Positions 49,693 to 49,710 of a stretch of 49,710 nt of DNA are shown here, piece after piece. The translations under genes and the position numbers were made by a program. The DNA is from Paludibacteraceae bacterium. Its GTDB lineage: Bacteria > Bacteroidota > Bacteroidia > Bacteroidales > Paludibacteraceae. The first letter of the stretch is position 1. The number at the start of each line of letters is the position of its first letter. The notes beneath the pieces were generated by a model that saw nothing but the letters and a program-made list of their open reading frames with translations, searched no databases and had not been told where the DNA came from. The stretch is from positions 1-49,710 of the forward strand of contig JAGALP010000001.1 in the NCBI GenBank assembly GCA_017625155.1, read 5' to 3'.

Positions 49693-49710
49693 AATAATTT
49701 CGGTATTTTA

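Overview
The window looks like chromosomal DNA of a member of the Bacteroidota, probably order Bacteroidales. Promoters follow the Bacteroidota pattern (-33 TTTG, 20-nt spacer, -7 TAnnTTTG). A type IX secretion plug protein and a T9SS-sorted protease are present. The gene order coaX, outer-membrane barrel, TPR protein, lptC and acyl-ACP thioesterase is typical of the order. The genus cannot be fixed from the sequence alone.

Host left flank (1-14,270): the end of a barrel protein; a B12-dependent ribonucleotide reductase (nrdJ); a long leftward operon running from a 145-aa membrane-anchored protein through an acyl-CoA synthetase, coaX, a barrel protein, a TPR protein and lptC to an acyl-ACP thioesterase; a T9SS plug protein; a phosphodiester-glycosidase-like protein; and a DUF389 membrane protein. 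Two tandem tRNA-Thr(CGT) copies follow, the first broken and the second intact.

Prophage or prophage-like island (about 14.3-43 kb, with accessory genes to about 46.9 kb): a rightward tyrosine integrase, then leftward structural genes. In transcription order these are a ClpP-like head protease/scaffold, major capsid, structural protein, phosphoribosyltransferase, PLD-like protein, toxin-antitoxin-like pair, portal, packaging genes and large terminase, a separate cargo operon, tail-region genes, a lysis cassette (holin, amidase, probable unimolecular spanin), tape measure and a baseplate-like protein. The cargo operon (about 26.9-29.8 kb) has its own host-type promoter and terminator. It holds an AbiEi-like protein, an AbiEii-like nucleotidyltransferase, a metallophosphoesterase and a tiny coiled-coil ORF interrupted by an A9 tract. 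The right side carries umuDC, ardA and an ArdC-N-like gene. No replication genes, CI-type repressor or second att site could be identified.

The most unusual content is non-coding. (i) Two GC-rich arrays of a 9-bp motif ACCG(G/C)AGGT, about 17 and 15-16 copies, lie 13 kb apart in the same orientation and bracket the packaging/cargo/lysis block; their spacings cluster near multiples of about 11.3 bp. (ii) A degenerate tandem array of about 24 units has a strict 28-bp period. (iii) A nested-hairpin region lies beside it. (iv) Several phage promoters share a form TTTT-N20-T(A/T)(A/C)CTTTG or close to it, followed by an inverted repeat covering the start codon. This layout would let read-through RNA hide the start codon while RNA from the local promoter exposes it.

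Host right flank (46.9-49.7 kb): a secreted trypsin-like protease with a T9SS C-terminal domain, preceded by a small secreted protein.
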